From: JBLIDK01 sp047632595
GTDB lineage: Bacteria > Bacteroidota > Bacteroidia > Sphingobacteriales > Sphingobacteriaceae
Length of the DNA: 42,532 bases
Reading direction: 5' to 3'
Assembly: GCA_047632595.1 (NCBI GenBank)
Contig: JBLIDK010000015.1
Location: 1 to 42,532 of the forward strand
The notes under the pieces: model-generated
What the model was told of the DNA's origin: nothing
Seen by the model: only the letters and a program-made list of their open reading frames with translations
The model's database searches: none
In this document: in pieces, positions 14,766 through 22,632 of the stretch
Position numbering within the stretch: position 1 is the stretch's first letter
How the letters are laid out: each line of letters begins with the position of its first letter
Program-made: the position numbers and the translations under genes

Positions 14766-16141
14766 GCTTTAGCTTTCTTAAGCTCAGCGTAATACTCGTA
14801 AAAATAAGGGATGGTTTCAATTCCTTTAAAGTAATTGAATATTCCAAAGCTTTCATTTGGCGAATGTATTGCATCTGAATCCAAGCCAAAGCCCATTAAA
14901 ATACTTTTTAAACCAAGTTCTTTTTCAAATAAAGCAACAATTGGAATACTACCACCACCTCGTTGAGGAATAGGTTTTTTACCAAATGTTTTTTCCATTG
15001 CCATACTAGCTGCTTGATAAGCTCTAAAGTTTGTAGGTGTTACTACAGGTTCTCCACCATGATGAGGAGTAACTTTTACTTTAACAGTTTCAGGAGCTAT
15101 TGACTCAAAATGCTTCTTAAATAACTTTGTTATCGTTGCACTATCTTGATTTGGAACCAATCGCATCGAAATTTTAGCGTATGCCTTTGACGGAAGCACC
15201 GTTTTAGCACCTTCGCCAGTGTAACCACCCCAAATACCATTTACATCAAGAGAAGGTCTTATAGAAGATCTTTCTGAAGTAGAATAACCTGACTCTCCAT
15301 CAACATCCTCGATAGCTAAATCACTTTTGTAATTGGATAAATTAAATGGAGCTTCAGCCATAGCTTTACGTTCATCTTTACTTACCTCGTTCACTTCATC
15401 GTAGAATCCTGGGATTGTAATGTGTTTATTTTCATCCTTCATTGAAGCAATCATTTCACATAACACATTAATAGGATTATCTACAGCTCCGCCGTAAACA
15501 CCACTGTGCAAATCTCTATTTGGTCCAGTTACTTCAACTTCTAAGTAGCTTAAGCCTCTTAAACCTACAGTTATTGATGGTGTATCATTAGCAATCATTG
15601 AGGTGTCAGAAATCAGCACCACATCAGCTTTTAGCCTATCTTTTTGGTCTTTAATGAACAATTCAAGGTTTTCAGAACCAACTTCTTCTTCACCTTCAAT
15701 CATAAATTTCACGTTACAAGCCAAAGCATTATTCGACATCATATATTCGAATGCTTTCACATGCATGTACATCTGACCTTTATCGTCACATGCGCCACGA
15801 GCATAAATTTTATCATTTTTGATTACTGGCTCAAATGGTGGAGAATCCCATAATTCGAACGGATCTGGTGGTTGAACATCGTAGTGACCGTAAACCAAAA
15901 TGGTTGGTAATGTTGGGTCTATAATTTTTTCGCCGTAAACAATTGGATAACCAGCAGTTGAACAAACTTCTACGTTTTCAGCTCCAGCTAATTCTAATTT
16001 CTCTTTTACAAATTGAGCAGTATCCAAAACATCTTGTTTGTATTTTGGATCTGCACTTACAGATGGAATTTTAAGTAAGTCTTGAATTTCTTCAAGTAAT
16101 CGTTCCCGGTTTTTTTCAATAAATGATAATACGTCTGACAT
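14762..16141 (-). CDS. M20 family dipeptidase
   Basis: 459 residues, no signal peptide. Metal ligands and catalytic residues of M20 peptidases are visible: VYGHYDVQPPD, GACDDKGQMYMH (bridging Asp), IEGEEEVGSENL (general base Glu and ligand), VGLRGLSYLEVEVTGPNRDLHSG (dimerisation domain His) and the C-terminal SDAIHSPNE. The PepV/CNDP-like form cleaves dipeptides or acylated amino acids in the cytosol. A -7 box TATATTTG at 16161-16168 gives a leader of about 15 bases. The gene converges with the gpmI-linked lipoprotein, and they share the embedded terminator. Confidence 0.93.
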   Translation of the reverse strand: MSDVLSFIEKNRERLLEEIQDLLKIPSVSADPKYKQDVLDTAQFVKEKLELAGAENVEVCSTAGYPIVYGEKIIDPTLPTILVYGHYDVQPPDPFELWDSPPFEPVIKNDKIYARGACDDKGQMYMHVKAFEYMMSNNALACNVKFMIEGEEEVGSENLELFIKDQKDRLKADVVLISDTSMIANDTPSITVGLRGLSYLEVEVTGPNRDLHSGVYGGAVDNPINVLCEMIASMKDENKHITIPGFYDEVNEVSKDERKAMAEAPFNLSNYKSDLAIEDVDGESGYSTSERSSIRPSLDVNGIWGGYTGEGAKTVLPSKAYAKISMRLVPNQDSATITKLFKKHFESIAPETVKVKVTPHHGGEPVVTPTNFRAYQAASMAMEKTFGKKPIPQRGGGSIPIVALFEKELGLKSILMGFGLDSDAIHSPNESFGIFNYFKGIETIPYFYEYYAELKKAKA

Positions 16142-16160
16142 ATATTTGGCTATTAGTTTC

Positions 16161-16168
16161 CAAATATA
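16161..16168 (-). promoter_or_regulatory. -7 element of the M20 dipeptidase gene
   Basis: TATATTTG on the minus strand, exact TAnnTTTG; transcription is predicted near 16156, about 15 bases before the ATG. A possible -33 TTG lies 15 bases upstream, slightly close. Confidence 0.5.
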
Positions 16169-16197
16169 TTAAGAAAAATCGAGCAAAAAGCTCTTAT

Positions 16198-16746
16198 TTA
16201 ATCCATTTCGGAATCAATGTATATTTCGCCGTCAATTGCGATGATTATTTCATCTAATTTTTCTTCAGTATACTTCCCATAAGTTTTATAGACAATGTTG
16301 CCTGAAGGGTCAATTACAAAGAAATAAGGCTTTGTAGGTTCTTTAATATTGAGTGATTCTCGTGCATTTTTTGCATTTCCCTTGAAAATAACTACTTTTT
16401 CATAGTATTCTTCAAGAACAAAATCTCTAATTTCCTTTTGAATACTCATGCTAATGCTTTGATTCATCCCTCCCATTAAAACAACAAACCAAGTATCTAT
16501 TTCATCATCCCAAGCAAAATTATCAGCTATAGGTATATACCAATCATACAAACTATCAATGGCCTCTTTACTTGTAACTAATCCTATTATTGCGTATCGA
16601 TTTTTGCTTATCTCAGGTAATGGTACTCTTAATCCATTCAAATCGTTACCTAAAATAGGAGGAAAAGACTTTTCTGATTGAGCCCGAATATGTGTACTTC
16701 CGAATAGTATTAATACAAGTGCTAGAGTTTTAATTGTGTTGATCAT
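16198..16746 (-). CDS. Exported thioredoxin-fold protein without cysteines
   Basis: 182 residues with a type I signal peptide (ending around HIRAQ-S). The C-terminal part, PYFFVIDPSGNIVYKTYGKYTEEKLDEII, is the classic last beta-alpha of thioredoxin/TlpA-like proteins, and an earlier strand (RYAIIGLVTSKEAIDSLYDWY) sits where the CxxC active site would be. No Cys residue occurs anywhere in the translated protein, so it cannot act as a thiol oxidoreductase. It may be a binding or chaperone-like derivative. It stands alone, with no clear TAnnTTTG box upstream. Confidence 0.7.
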   Translation of the reverse strand: MINTIKTLALVLILFGSTHIRAQSEKSFPPILGNDLNGLRVPLPEISKNRYAIIGLVTSKEAIDSLYDWYIPIADNFAWDDEIDTWFVVLMGGMNQSISMSIQKEIRDFVLEEYYEKVVIFKGNAKNARESLNIKEPTKPYFFVIDPSGNIVYKTYGKYTEEKLDEIIIAIDGEIYIDSEMD

Positions 16747-17778
16747 GTAAGTGAGATATAAGTATTATTCTAAAGTTTAAAGCTAAGAGTATAAATTAGC
16801 ATCTCCTAACAATTGACGTTTTTAGCAAAATGAATAAAAGAATACTGATTTATGGTCGGGAATTGATTACTCTGGAATGTCGATTGCTGAGAAAGTTAAA
16901 TTTGTTGAAGAGAATAATCCAATGCGAAAATTAGTTTTTAATAATGTATTTCAAGGCTTTGTTATCTTCATGACAGTGCTTCCAATTGGTCTATTTTTCT
17001 CCCTAATTTTTGCACTTATTTTACGCACAAAATAGAAGCAATTTTCATTCATAAAATTAACCTAAATCTCATTCGAATTAGTAAGGGGATTTTTGATGTA
17101 TTTAAGAGGCCAAAAGTTATTAAAAAATCTTCTCAAAAATCTATATTCATTTATAAATTTTTGTAACGAAAATCAATCAACAACAAATAAAATTAAAATT
17201 TTGCATAAATACTCACCTCCTTTTATGATCTAATATTAAGATGAATAGGTGGCTCATTTAATATATAGTATTACTTTATATTATATATGTTATATATCTG
17301 ATTATCTAATTTATATGATATACTAAAAAGCACTACATGACAAAAAGTCATTGTTCTACTAAACTAGAGTAAATACAATCACATTATTAATACAAATTAA
17401 TATTAATATCTATTTATCAAATGTTTATATAGTTTAACTAATGTTATAAATTATATAAATGATTTTAGGTATATAATAGTTTTAGGAAAATTAAATTGGG
17501 AAAAATTGAAGAGGGTAATTTTCCTTGACAAAAAAGGGATATTTAAAACTCGACTTTTAACCCTATCCTACCCTACAATTCGTTCCTGTATTTTGCCTAA
17601 AAATGAATAAACTTATTGAGCCTAAATAGCCCTAATATGGAGTCCAATGAATGACTAAAAAAAATTAAAAATATCCTTTGTTTAATAGAGTTATTCCTTA
17701 AAAAACATGATTCAAAATCTAATAATCGTGTTTTTTACTTTCTCAAATGATATGAGAAATTATTTGAATTGATTATAT
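16747..17778. other. AT-rich 1-kb intergenic region with one small ORF
   Basis: The first 290 bases contain a plausible small membrane ORF (16877-17035). From about 17036 to 17760 both strands are full of stops and very AT-rich, especially 17240-17480 with runs of TTATATA-type sequence. I see no tRNA, no consistent repeat unit, no DnaA-box cluster and no long ORF. A 7-bp inverted repeat (17739-17759) and a -7 box (17774-17781) at the end belong to the PKD protein gene. It may be the remains of a lost gene. Confidence 0.5.
16877..17035 (+). CDS. Possible 52-residue single-pass membrane protein
   Basis: An ATG at 16877 opens a 52-codon frame ending at TAG 17033-17035. The N-terminal part is hydrophilic (MSIAEKVKFVEENNPMRK), followed by one strong membrane segment (VIFMTVLPIGLFFSLIFALI) and a basic tail (LRTK), a sensible small membrane protein. 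The same frame stays open upstream to 16838 (KNTDLWSGIDYSG), and an ATG at 16830 is one base out of frame with it across an A4 run. So the original gene may have begun there and been shifted by a 1-base change. No known family recognised. Confidence 0.4.
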   Translation: MSIAEKVKFVEENNPMRKLVFNNVFQGFVIFMTVLPIGLFFSLIFALILRTK

Positions 17779-17781
17779 TTG
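17739..17781 (+). promoter_or_regulatory. Inverted repeat and -7 box before the PKD/T9SS gene
   Basis: TATATTTG at 17774-17781 is an exact -7 match, predicting a start near 17786. A perfect inverted repeat TTTCTCA/TGAGAAA (17739-17745 with 17753-17759) covers the place where the -33 element should be, and there is no TTG at that spacing. This suggests regulator binding in place of a -33 contact. Confidence 0.4.
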
Positions 17782-17808
17782 TTGTTGACTGCTTTACAAC
17801 CTATGTTA

Positions 17809-19914
17809 ATGAAATATAATATACTACTCCTATTCGCATTCTTTAGTACTTCAAATCTTTTTTCCCAGGGTTCAAATTGCGCCAATGCATTTGCCTCTCC
17901 AATTACTTTACCTTATGTATCAATTGGAGCCGAAACCACTTGTGGCGATGGTAATAATTACAATGCAGCCAATGTTCAAACTTGCGGTAATAATTCATTT
18001 ACTCAAAGTGAAGAGAAGCTTTATGTTTTTACCGCAACTTTAGCGGGTGGTGTATTCCTTAACTTAGAATCACCAGGAATCATTAATACTGCCGTGTTTA
18101 TTTACGAAGGTTGTCCTGACACTGGTAGTTGTGTTGCTTTTAACGAAAACATAACGGCTAGTAAAACTTTGAACTTTGATGTAACAGTTGGAAAAACTTA
18201 TTTCATAATGATTGATAAATCTTCTGGAGCACCGAGATGTGTTTCTGGTTACACTTTGAACATAGCTAAACCAGACCCAAATTGTTCGAAAATAGTCATT
18301 AATGCTCAAAATAATGCAGTTAATTCAGACTTTGAACTAGGCAATTTTGCTAGCTGGCAAGCTGCCTATGGTACATGTTGCCCAATAAACACTCCCTCAT
18401 CTGGTTTTAAACCTAATCGACACACAATTACTTCAGGAACGAGTACGGATCCTAGAACAGATAATGTTGTTACCACAGTAGCGCCAGGTGGTAATTTTTC
18501 TGCTCGATTAGGAAACCAAGGTGATGGCGCTCAAGCAGAACGTTTACGCTATCGATTTTTAGTAACGCCGCAAACTAACGGGGTTATTTACAAGTTTGCT
18601 GTTGTTTTACAGGTACCAAATCCAGAACATGATGCTGCAGCTCAGCCAAGATTTGAAGCACAAGTGCTTGACAATTTGGATAATCCTGTATCCTGTGGAT
18701 TTTACAAGGTTGTGAGTACCGCTTCTATTCCATGTTTTTCAGCTAGTACTTCTGGTGATGTTGTTTATAGAGATTGGTCAACTGTAGGTATTGATTTAAG
18801 CGATAAAATTGGACAATTCGTAACTATTGAATTTGGTGTTGGAGATTGCAGTGCTGGTGATCATTTTGGATATGCCTACCTAGATGCTGTTGTTACATCC
18901 CTTCAAATAGAGGTTTCTGGAGATTTATGTTCTGGTGATACTATATTAACATTAAGCGCACCTGTTGGCTTCACTAGCTATAAATGGAGCACTGGGGACA
19001 GCACAAGATCTATTCAAATCTCTGAAGGAAGCGGTAAACAAACGTACACAGTAACTTTAACACCAGTTCAAGGTTTTGACTGTTCATCGGTACTAAGCAT
19101 TACAATTGAGCCATCAACTACTCCGCCAACAGCAGCCTTTACACCACCCAACGCTATTTGTGAACAAGATTCCATTCAGTTCAGTGATGAAAGTATAGGA
19201 AATGGTAAAGATATTATTGCATGGGCTTGGGAGTTCGGTAATGGCGATTCCAGTAGACTTCAAAACCCATCGTATGTATATCCTACATGGGGTATTTATG
19301 ATGTTAGATTAATTGTCTCTTCTTCTGGAGGATGTAGAGATACTATTATAAAAAATGTTAATGTGCAGCCACTGCCATTCTCAAAATTTTCTTATAATTA
19401 TGATGATTTAACAGTGAGCTTTTTTGGTTCCGACTCTCTTGGAAATAATTCATATAGCTGGGATTTTGGAGATCGTTCAACTCCGTCTTTAGAAAAAAAT
19501 CCTGTACATGTGTACGCACAAGGTGGAGTGTTTAAGGTTACTCTAATTGTAAGTAATTCATGTGGCACTGACACAATAATGTTCCACATAACTATCGCAG
19601 AAGGCGTTTCAGGCTCAGGAAAAACACCAGACAAAGATCCAGCCTTGTCGATTGACAATTTAGAGTCTATTCGATTTAAAGTGTTCCCCAATCCTGTTGT
19701 GGATAATTTAATTGTTGAACTACCATTAACATTAGATTTTTCAAAAGGGCTTTATTTAAGGATTTTTACAAATTTTGGAGAACTTGTTGAGCAATGGCCA
19801 ATAGACAAACCACTAATCAATAGAAATATTGAGCACCTTGCTGATGGAGCTTACTTCATTGAAATTTTAGATGGCTCTAAGCGTTATTGGGAAAAAATAA
19901 TCGTTAGGAAATAA
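17809..19914 (+). CDS. Secreted multidomain PKD protein with type IX sorting domain
   Basis: About 701 residues from ATG 17809 (MKYNILLLFAFFSTSNLFSQ, a type I signal peptide); an ATG two codons earlier at 17803 is equally possible. Order: an N-terminal beta domain resembling a pre-peptidase C-terminal domain (about residues 30-150); a jelly-roll-like module beginning NSDFELGNFASWQ (about 165-365); a short Ig-like segment; two PKD domains (about 440-515, AWAWEFGNGDSS; about 525-600, YSWDFGDRSTPS); and a C-terminal T9SS type A sorting domain (about 623-701, FKVFPNPVVDNLIVEL ... GAYFIEI). The Cys-rich N-terminal half probably has disulfides. Such proteins are exported by the type IX system and act in adhesion or polymer binding. 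No catalytic motif is seen. Confidence 0.88.
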   Translation: MKYNILLLFAFFSTSNLFSQGSNCANAFASPITLPYVSIGAETTCGDGNNYNAANVQTCGNNSFTQSEEKLYVFTATLAGGVFLNLESPGIINTAVFIYEGCPDTGSCVAFNENITASKTLNFDVTVGKTYFIMIDKSSGAPRCVSGYTLNIAKPDPNCSKIVINAQNNAVNSDFELGNFASWQAAYGTCCPINTPSSGFKPNRHTITSGTSTDPRTDNVVTTVAPGGNFSARLGNQGDGAQAERLRYRFLVTPQTNGVIYKFAVVLQVPNPEHDAAAQPRFEAQVLDNLDNPVSCGFYKVVSTASIPCFSASTSGDVVYRDWSTVGIDLSDKIGQFVTIEFGVGDCSAGDHFGYAYLDAVVTSLQIEVSGDLCSGDTILTLSAPVGFTSYKWSTGDSTRSIQISEGSGKQTYTVTLTPVQGFDCSSVLSITIEPSTTPPTAAFTPPNAICEQDSIQFSDESIGNGKDIIAWAWEFGNGDSSRLQNPSYVYPTWGIYDVRLIVSSSGGCRDTIIKNVNVQPLPFSKFSYNYDDLTVSFFGSDSLGNNSYSWDFGDRSTPSLEKNPVHVYAQGGVFKVTLIVSNSCGTDTIMFHITIAEGVSGSGKTPDKDPALSIDNLESIRFKVFPNPVVDNLIVELPLTLDFSKGLYLRIFTNFGELVEQWPIDKPLINRNIEHLADGAYFIEILDGSKRYWEKIIVRK

Positions 19915-19918
19915 AAAA

Positions 19919-19949
19919 GCCTACCATCTGCCTAAGGCCGATGATAGGC
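19919..19949. terminator. GC-rich hairpin after the PKD/T9SS gene
   Basis: GCCTACCATC (19919-19928) pairs with GATGATAGGC (19940-19949) with one mismatch, and an inner GCC/GGC closes a TAA loop. It begins 4 bases after the TAA. The T-run needed for intrinsic termination is on the minus-strand side (A-run at 19913-19918), not downstream on the plus strand. It may act as an mRNA 3' stabiliser or as a weak terminator. Confidence 0.45.
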
Positions 19950-20086
19950 AATATCTACCTCTCAAAACAAAATCTTTAGCTAATTTTGTCTCAGAATTCT
20001 GAAACAGAGTTATTGCAATTAAGTTCTTACTTTTTTAAGACATTTATTGCCTTCAATAGCATTTTAGCCCATTAAAATACAAAATC

Positions 20087-20749
20087 ATGATTTTTCCATT
20101 CATTCCTTATAAAACAGTTACAATTAATAAGGCTGAACAGATAGAAAAAGTGAATAGTTTATTCGATTCTTTAAATTCTAGACGAAGTGTACGAGACTTT
20201 TCTACCGAAGCAATTTCACAAGAAGTACTCGAGAAAATTGTTATGACGGCCTCTACTGCGCCTTCTGGTGCTCATAAACAACCTTGGACCTTTTGCATCG
20301 TAACCAATAAAAATATTAAATCTGCTATTCGCAAAGCCGCAGAAGATGAAGAAAAAATAAGTTATGGCGGACGAATGAGTGAACGTTGGCTAAAAGACTT
20401 AGCTCCTCTTGGAACTGACTGGAAAAAACCCTTCCTGGAAGAAGCACCGGCCCTTGTAATTGTTTTTAAAAGAGTTTATGAAATGGATGGTGATGAAAAA
20501 GCCAATAATTACTACGTAAATGAATCAGTTGGAGTTGCTTGTGGCATGTTAATCTCAGCCATTCATAATGCGGGTTTAGTTACACTGACTCATACTCCAA
20601 GTCCGATGGACTTTTTGGCTAAAATCTTAAATAGACCAAAAAATGAACGCCCATACCTATTGCTACCAGTGGGATACCCTAAATCAAATGCCACCGTTCC
20701 AGATATCCACCGCAAATCTAAAAAAGAGGTTATTTGCCGTTACGATTAA
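20087..20749 (+). CDS. Nitroreductase-fold flavoprotein of the iodotyrosine deiodinase type
   Basis: 220 residues. FMN-binding features are SLNSRRSVRDF near the start, STAPSGAHKQPWTF, and LLLPVGYPKSNATVPDIHRK near the C-terminus. From memory of mammalian iodotyrosine deiodinase (IYD), this protein aligns through SYGGRMSERWLKDL, TDWKKPFLEEAP, NESVGVACGMLISAIHNAGL and LTHTPSPM. The three residues that bind the zwitterion of halotyrosine in IYD fall at Glu89, Tyr93 and Lys114 with the same spacing (Y-4 and Y+21). That favours a reductive dehalogenase-type IYD over a general nitroreductase. No membrane segment is present, as in the known bacterial IYDs. It converges on the ThiF/MoeB gene, sharing a TTAA stop overlap. 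A 12-base palindrome TCAGAATTCTGA lies upstream at 19991-20002. Confidence 0.85.
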   Translation: MIFPFIPYKTVTINKAEQIEKVNSLFDSLNSRRSVRDFSTEAISQEVLEKIVMTASTAPSGAHKQPWTFCIVTNKNIKSAIRKAAEDEEKISYGGRMSERWLKDLAPLGTDWKKPFLEEAPALVIVFKRVYEMDGDEKANNYYVNESVGVACGMLISAIHNAGLVTLTHTPSPMDFLAKILNRPKNERPYLLLPVGYPKSNATVPDIHRKSKKEVICRYD

Positions 20750-21858
20750 TTAGAATTGCTTTTTTCAATTGCCTCTAAACCACCTTTTAAGCTAAATACT
20801 TGATCCGTTAAAAAGTTTTGATTTATAAGTAATTGAGCTGCATTTGCACTTCTAAAACCGGATTTGCAGTAAAATAAGTACGTTGTTTCTCTTTTAAATT
20901 CTCCAATTCTGGACTCAACAAATTCAAATGGAATGTGAAGTCCACCTATACTTTCTTTTTTGCGTTCATCAGATGTGCGTACATCAATTAAAACGGTATT
21001 CTTAGTTGAAATCTTTTTATAAAAGTCATCAATGTTTAGCTGTGTAACTTCTGCTCCGCAAAATGAGGCATAAGGAAATGTATATAAATCAAAATCAGGT
21101 TCGTTTAGCTGGTTTTCTGGATCTCTTTCGTAGGATAAAGTATAAGTTTGGTGGTTTAACAAATTATAGCTTAACACTTTACCAATAAGCACTCCATCTA
21201 ATCCTACAATTATCTTAATTACTTCAGAGGCCTGCATGGTTCCAATTAACGATGGTAAAACACCTAATACACCAACTTCTGAACAAGATGGAGAATCAGC
21301 AGCTAAGGGAGTTTCAGGATATAAATCACGATAGTTTGGACTATAGAGACCGTTTGATTCTTTTACATTACAAACACCTAATTGTCCTTCAAATTTTAAA
21401 ATAGAGCCAAATACAAGAGTTTTATGAGTTAAAACGCAAGCATCATTAATTAAATAACGCGTATTAAAGTTATCCGAACAGTCAACCACTATTGTGCTAT
21501 CCTTAATAATGCTTATAATGTTTTCTTGATTTACATTCTGAGAAATGGCAATAAAAGTAACAAACGCGTTTTTAGTTTTTAAGGCTCTTACAGCAACTTT
21601 CGCCTTGTTTTGACCTATATCTCCTTTTCCATATAGAACTTGGCGCTGAAGGTTAGAAGAATCGATAGTATCACCATCTACAACTGTGAGTTGACCAACA
21701 CCAGCCGCACACAAGTATTGTAAAACAGGGCACCCTAAACCACCGGCTCCTATAATGGCAACTTTAGCTTCTTTTAAATTCAATTGACCAAGCTCTCCTA
21801 TTTCATCTAGTATTAGGTGCCTGTTATATTGCTTTTTTTCCTCTTCGCTCAAAATCAT
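20746..21858 (-). CDS. ThiF/MoeB-family E1-like adenylyltransferase with rhodanese domain
   Basis: 370 residues. The N-terminal E1-like domain has GAGGLGCPVLQYLCAAGVG (ATP site), DGDTIDSSNLQRQVLY and KAKVAVRALK. The probable catalytic Cys is in DSPSCSEVGVLGVLPSL. A C-terminal rhodanese domain (about residues 270-370) has VLIDVRTSDERKKESIGG and the active loop CKSGFRSAN. This MoeZ-like fusion activates the C-terminal Gly of a small sulfur carrier (MoaD or ThiS type) and can supply persulfide sulfur. The two CxxC zinc pairs of MoeB are not evident. No moa or thi gene is in the window, so molybdopterin and thiamine roles cannot be separated. The -7 box TAAATTTG is four bases from the ATG. Confidence 0.88.
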   Translation of the reverse strand: MILSEEEKKQYNRHLILDEIGELGQLNLKEAKVAIIGAGGLGCPVLQYLCAAGVGQLTVVDGDTIDSSNLQRQVLYGKGDIGQNKAKVAVRALKTKNAFVTFIAISQNVNQENIISIIKDSTIVVDCSDNFNTRYLINDACVLTHKTLVFGSILKFEGQLGVCNVKESNGLYSPNYRDLYPETPLAADSPSCSEVGVLGVLPSLIGTMQASEVIKIIVGLDGVLIGKVLSYNLLNHQTYTLSYERDPENQLNEPDFDLYTFPYASFCGAEVTQLNIDDFYKKISTKNTVLIDVRTSDERKKESIGGLHIPFEFVESRIGEFKRETTYLFYCKSGFRSANAAQLLINQNFLTDQVFSLKGGLEAIEKSNSN

Positions 21859-21862
21859 AGAA

Positions 21863-21870
21863 CAAATTTA
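21863..21870 (-). promoter_or_regulatory. -7 element four bases before the ThiF/MoeB start
   Basis: TAAATTTG (minus strand), then TTCT, then ATG at 21858. The predicted transcription start coincides with the ATG. It sits back to back with the plsC box at 21893-21900 in a 45-base divergent region. Confidence 0.5.
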
Positions 21871-21892
21871 CATTAGTTTTCGAAGTACATCG

Positions 21893-21900
21893 TACTTTTG
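21893..21900 (+). promoter_or_regulatory. -7 element immediately before the plsC start
   Basis: TACTTTTG, then GGC, then the GTG at 21904. A 6-bp inverted repeat AAGTAC-ATC-GTACTT overlaps its left half. The usual TTG at -33 is absent. Confidence 0.45.
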
Positions 21901-21903
21901 GGC

Positions 21904-22632
21904 GTGCATAAAATAATTTCAATAGTTCGGATCTTTCTTCTCGTTTTACATTTAGCATCAGGTGTTATCTTAGCATTGCTAATCGGGATATTCTCATTTA
22001 ACATGAAAAACGCCATATGGTATTCTAGAGTAATTTGGTCTCCAATAATACTTTTTCTAGCTGGTATACGCTTCCAAGTTATTGAAAAGGCTCCAATAGA
22101 TTATAGTAAATCTTTTATCTATGTCTCAAATCACGAATCTTTATTAGACATTCCGGTTGTTTCTTATGCTGTGAAAAAAAATCTATCGTTCGTTGCCAAA
22201 AAAGAGCTGAAGAAAGTTCCTTTTCTTGGATGGTTTATGCTTGCCGTGGGCACTATACTAGTTGACAGGTTTAATAAAAAACAAGCTATGATTAGTTTTC
22301 AAAAAGCTGGAGAACAAATTAATCAAGGTAACAGTGTAATATCTTTTGCAGAAGGAACAAGAACTAAAACAGGTGAGATGGGCTTTTTTAAAAGAGGAAG
22401 CTTCCTAATTGCCCAACAAGGTAAAGTTGATATAATTCCACTTTGCATTAAAGGCACTCGCGAAGTAAACCCTTCAGGAAAATTTGAAATTAATGGTGGT
22501 AAGGTTCAAATAATGATTGGTGAAGTAATAAAATCGGAACCTTGGTTTGATAAAGATCCCGATTTATTTGCTAAACATGTTGAAAATATTGTACGTGATA
22601 TGAGAAAAGAATTAGATGCTACTTTTAATTAG
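21904..22632 (+). CDS. plsC: 1-acyl-sn-glycerol-3-phosphate acyltransferase PlsC
   Basis: About 242 residues. It makes phosphatidic acid from lysophosphatidic acid at the inner membrane. It has an N-terminal membrane segment (IFLLVLHLASGVILALLIGI), the catalytic motif NHESLLD (His77-x4-Asp82), and the glycerol-phosphate site FAEGTRTK followed by FKRGSF. The start is set at GTG 21904 because the alternative TTG at 21898 lies inside the -7 box and the next ATG would remove the membrane segment. The 3' end overlaps the convergent lgt gene by 8 bases. Confidence 0.9.
   Translation: MHKIISIVRIFLLVLHLASGVILALLIGIFSFNMKNAIWYSRVIWSPIILFLAGIRFQVIEKAPIDYSKSFIYVSNHESLLDIPVVSYAVKKNLSFVAKKELKKVPFLGWFMLAVGTILVDRFNKKQAMISFQKAGEQINQGNSVISFAEGTRTKTGEMGFFKRGSFLIAQQGKVDIIPLCIKGTREVNPSGKFEINGGKVQIMIGEVIKSEPWFDKDPDLFAKHVENIVRDMRKELDATFN

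Noticed and set aside
17240..17480. AT-rich region as a replication origin
   Set aside because: No cluster of DnaA boxes, no dnaA or dnaN nearby.
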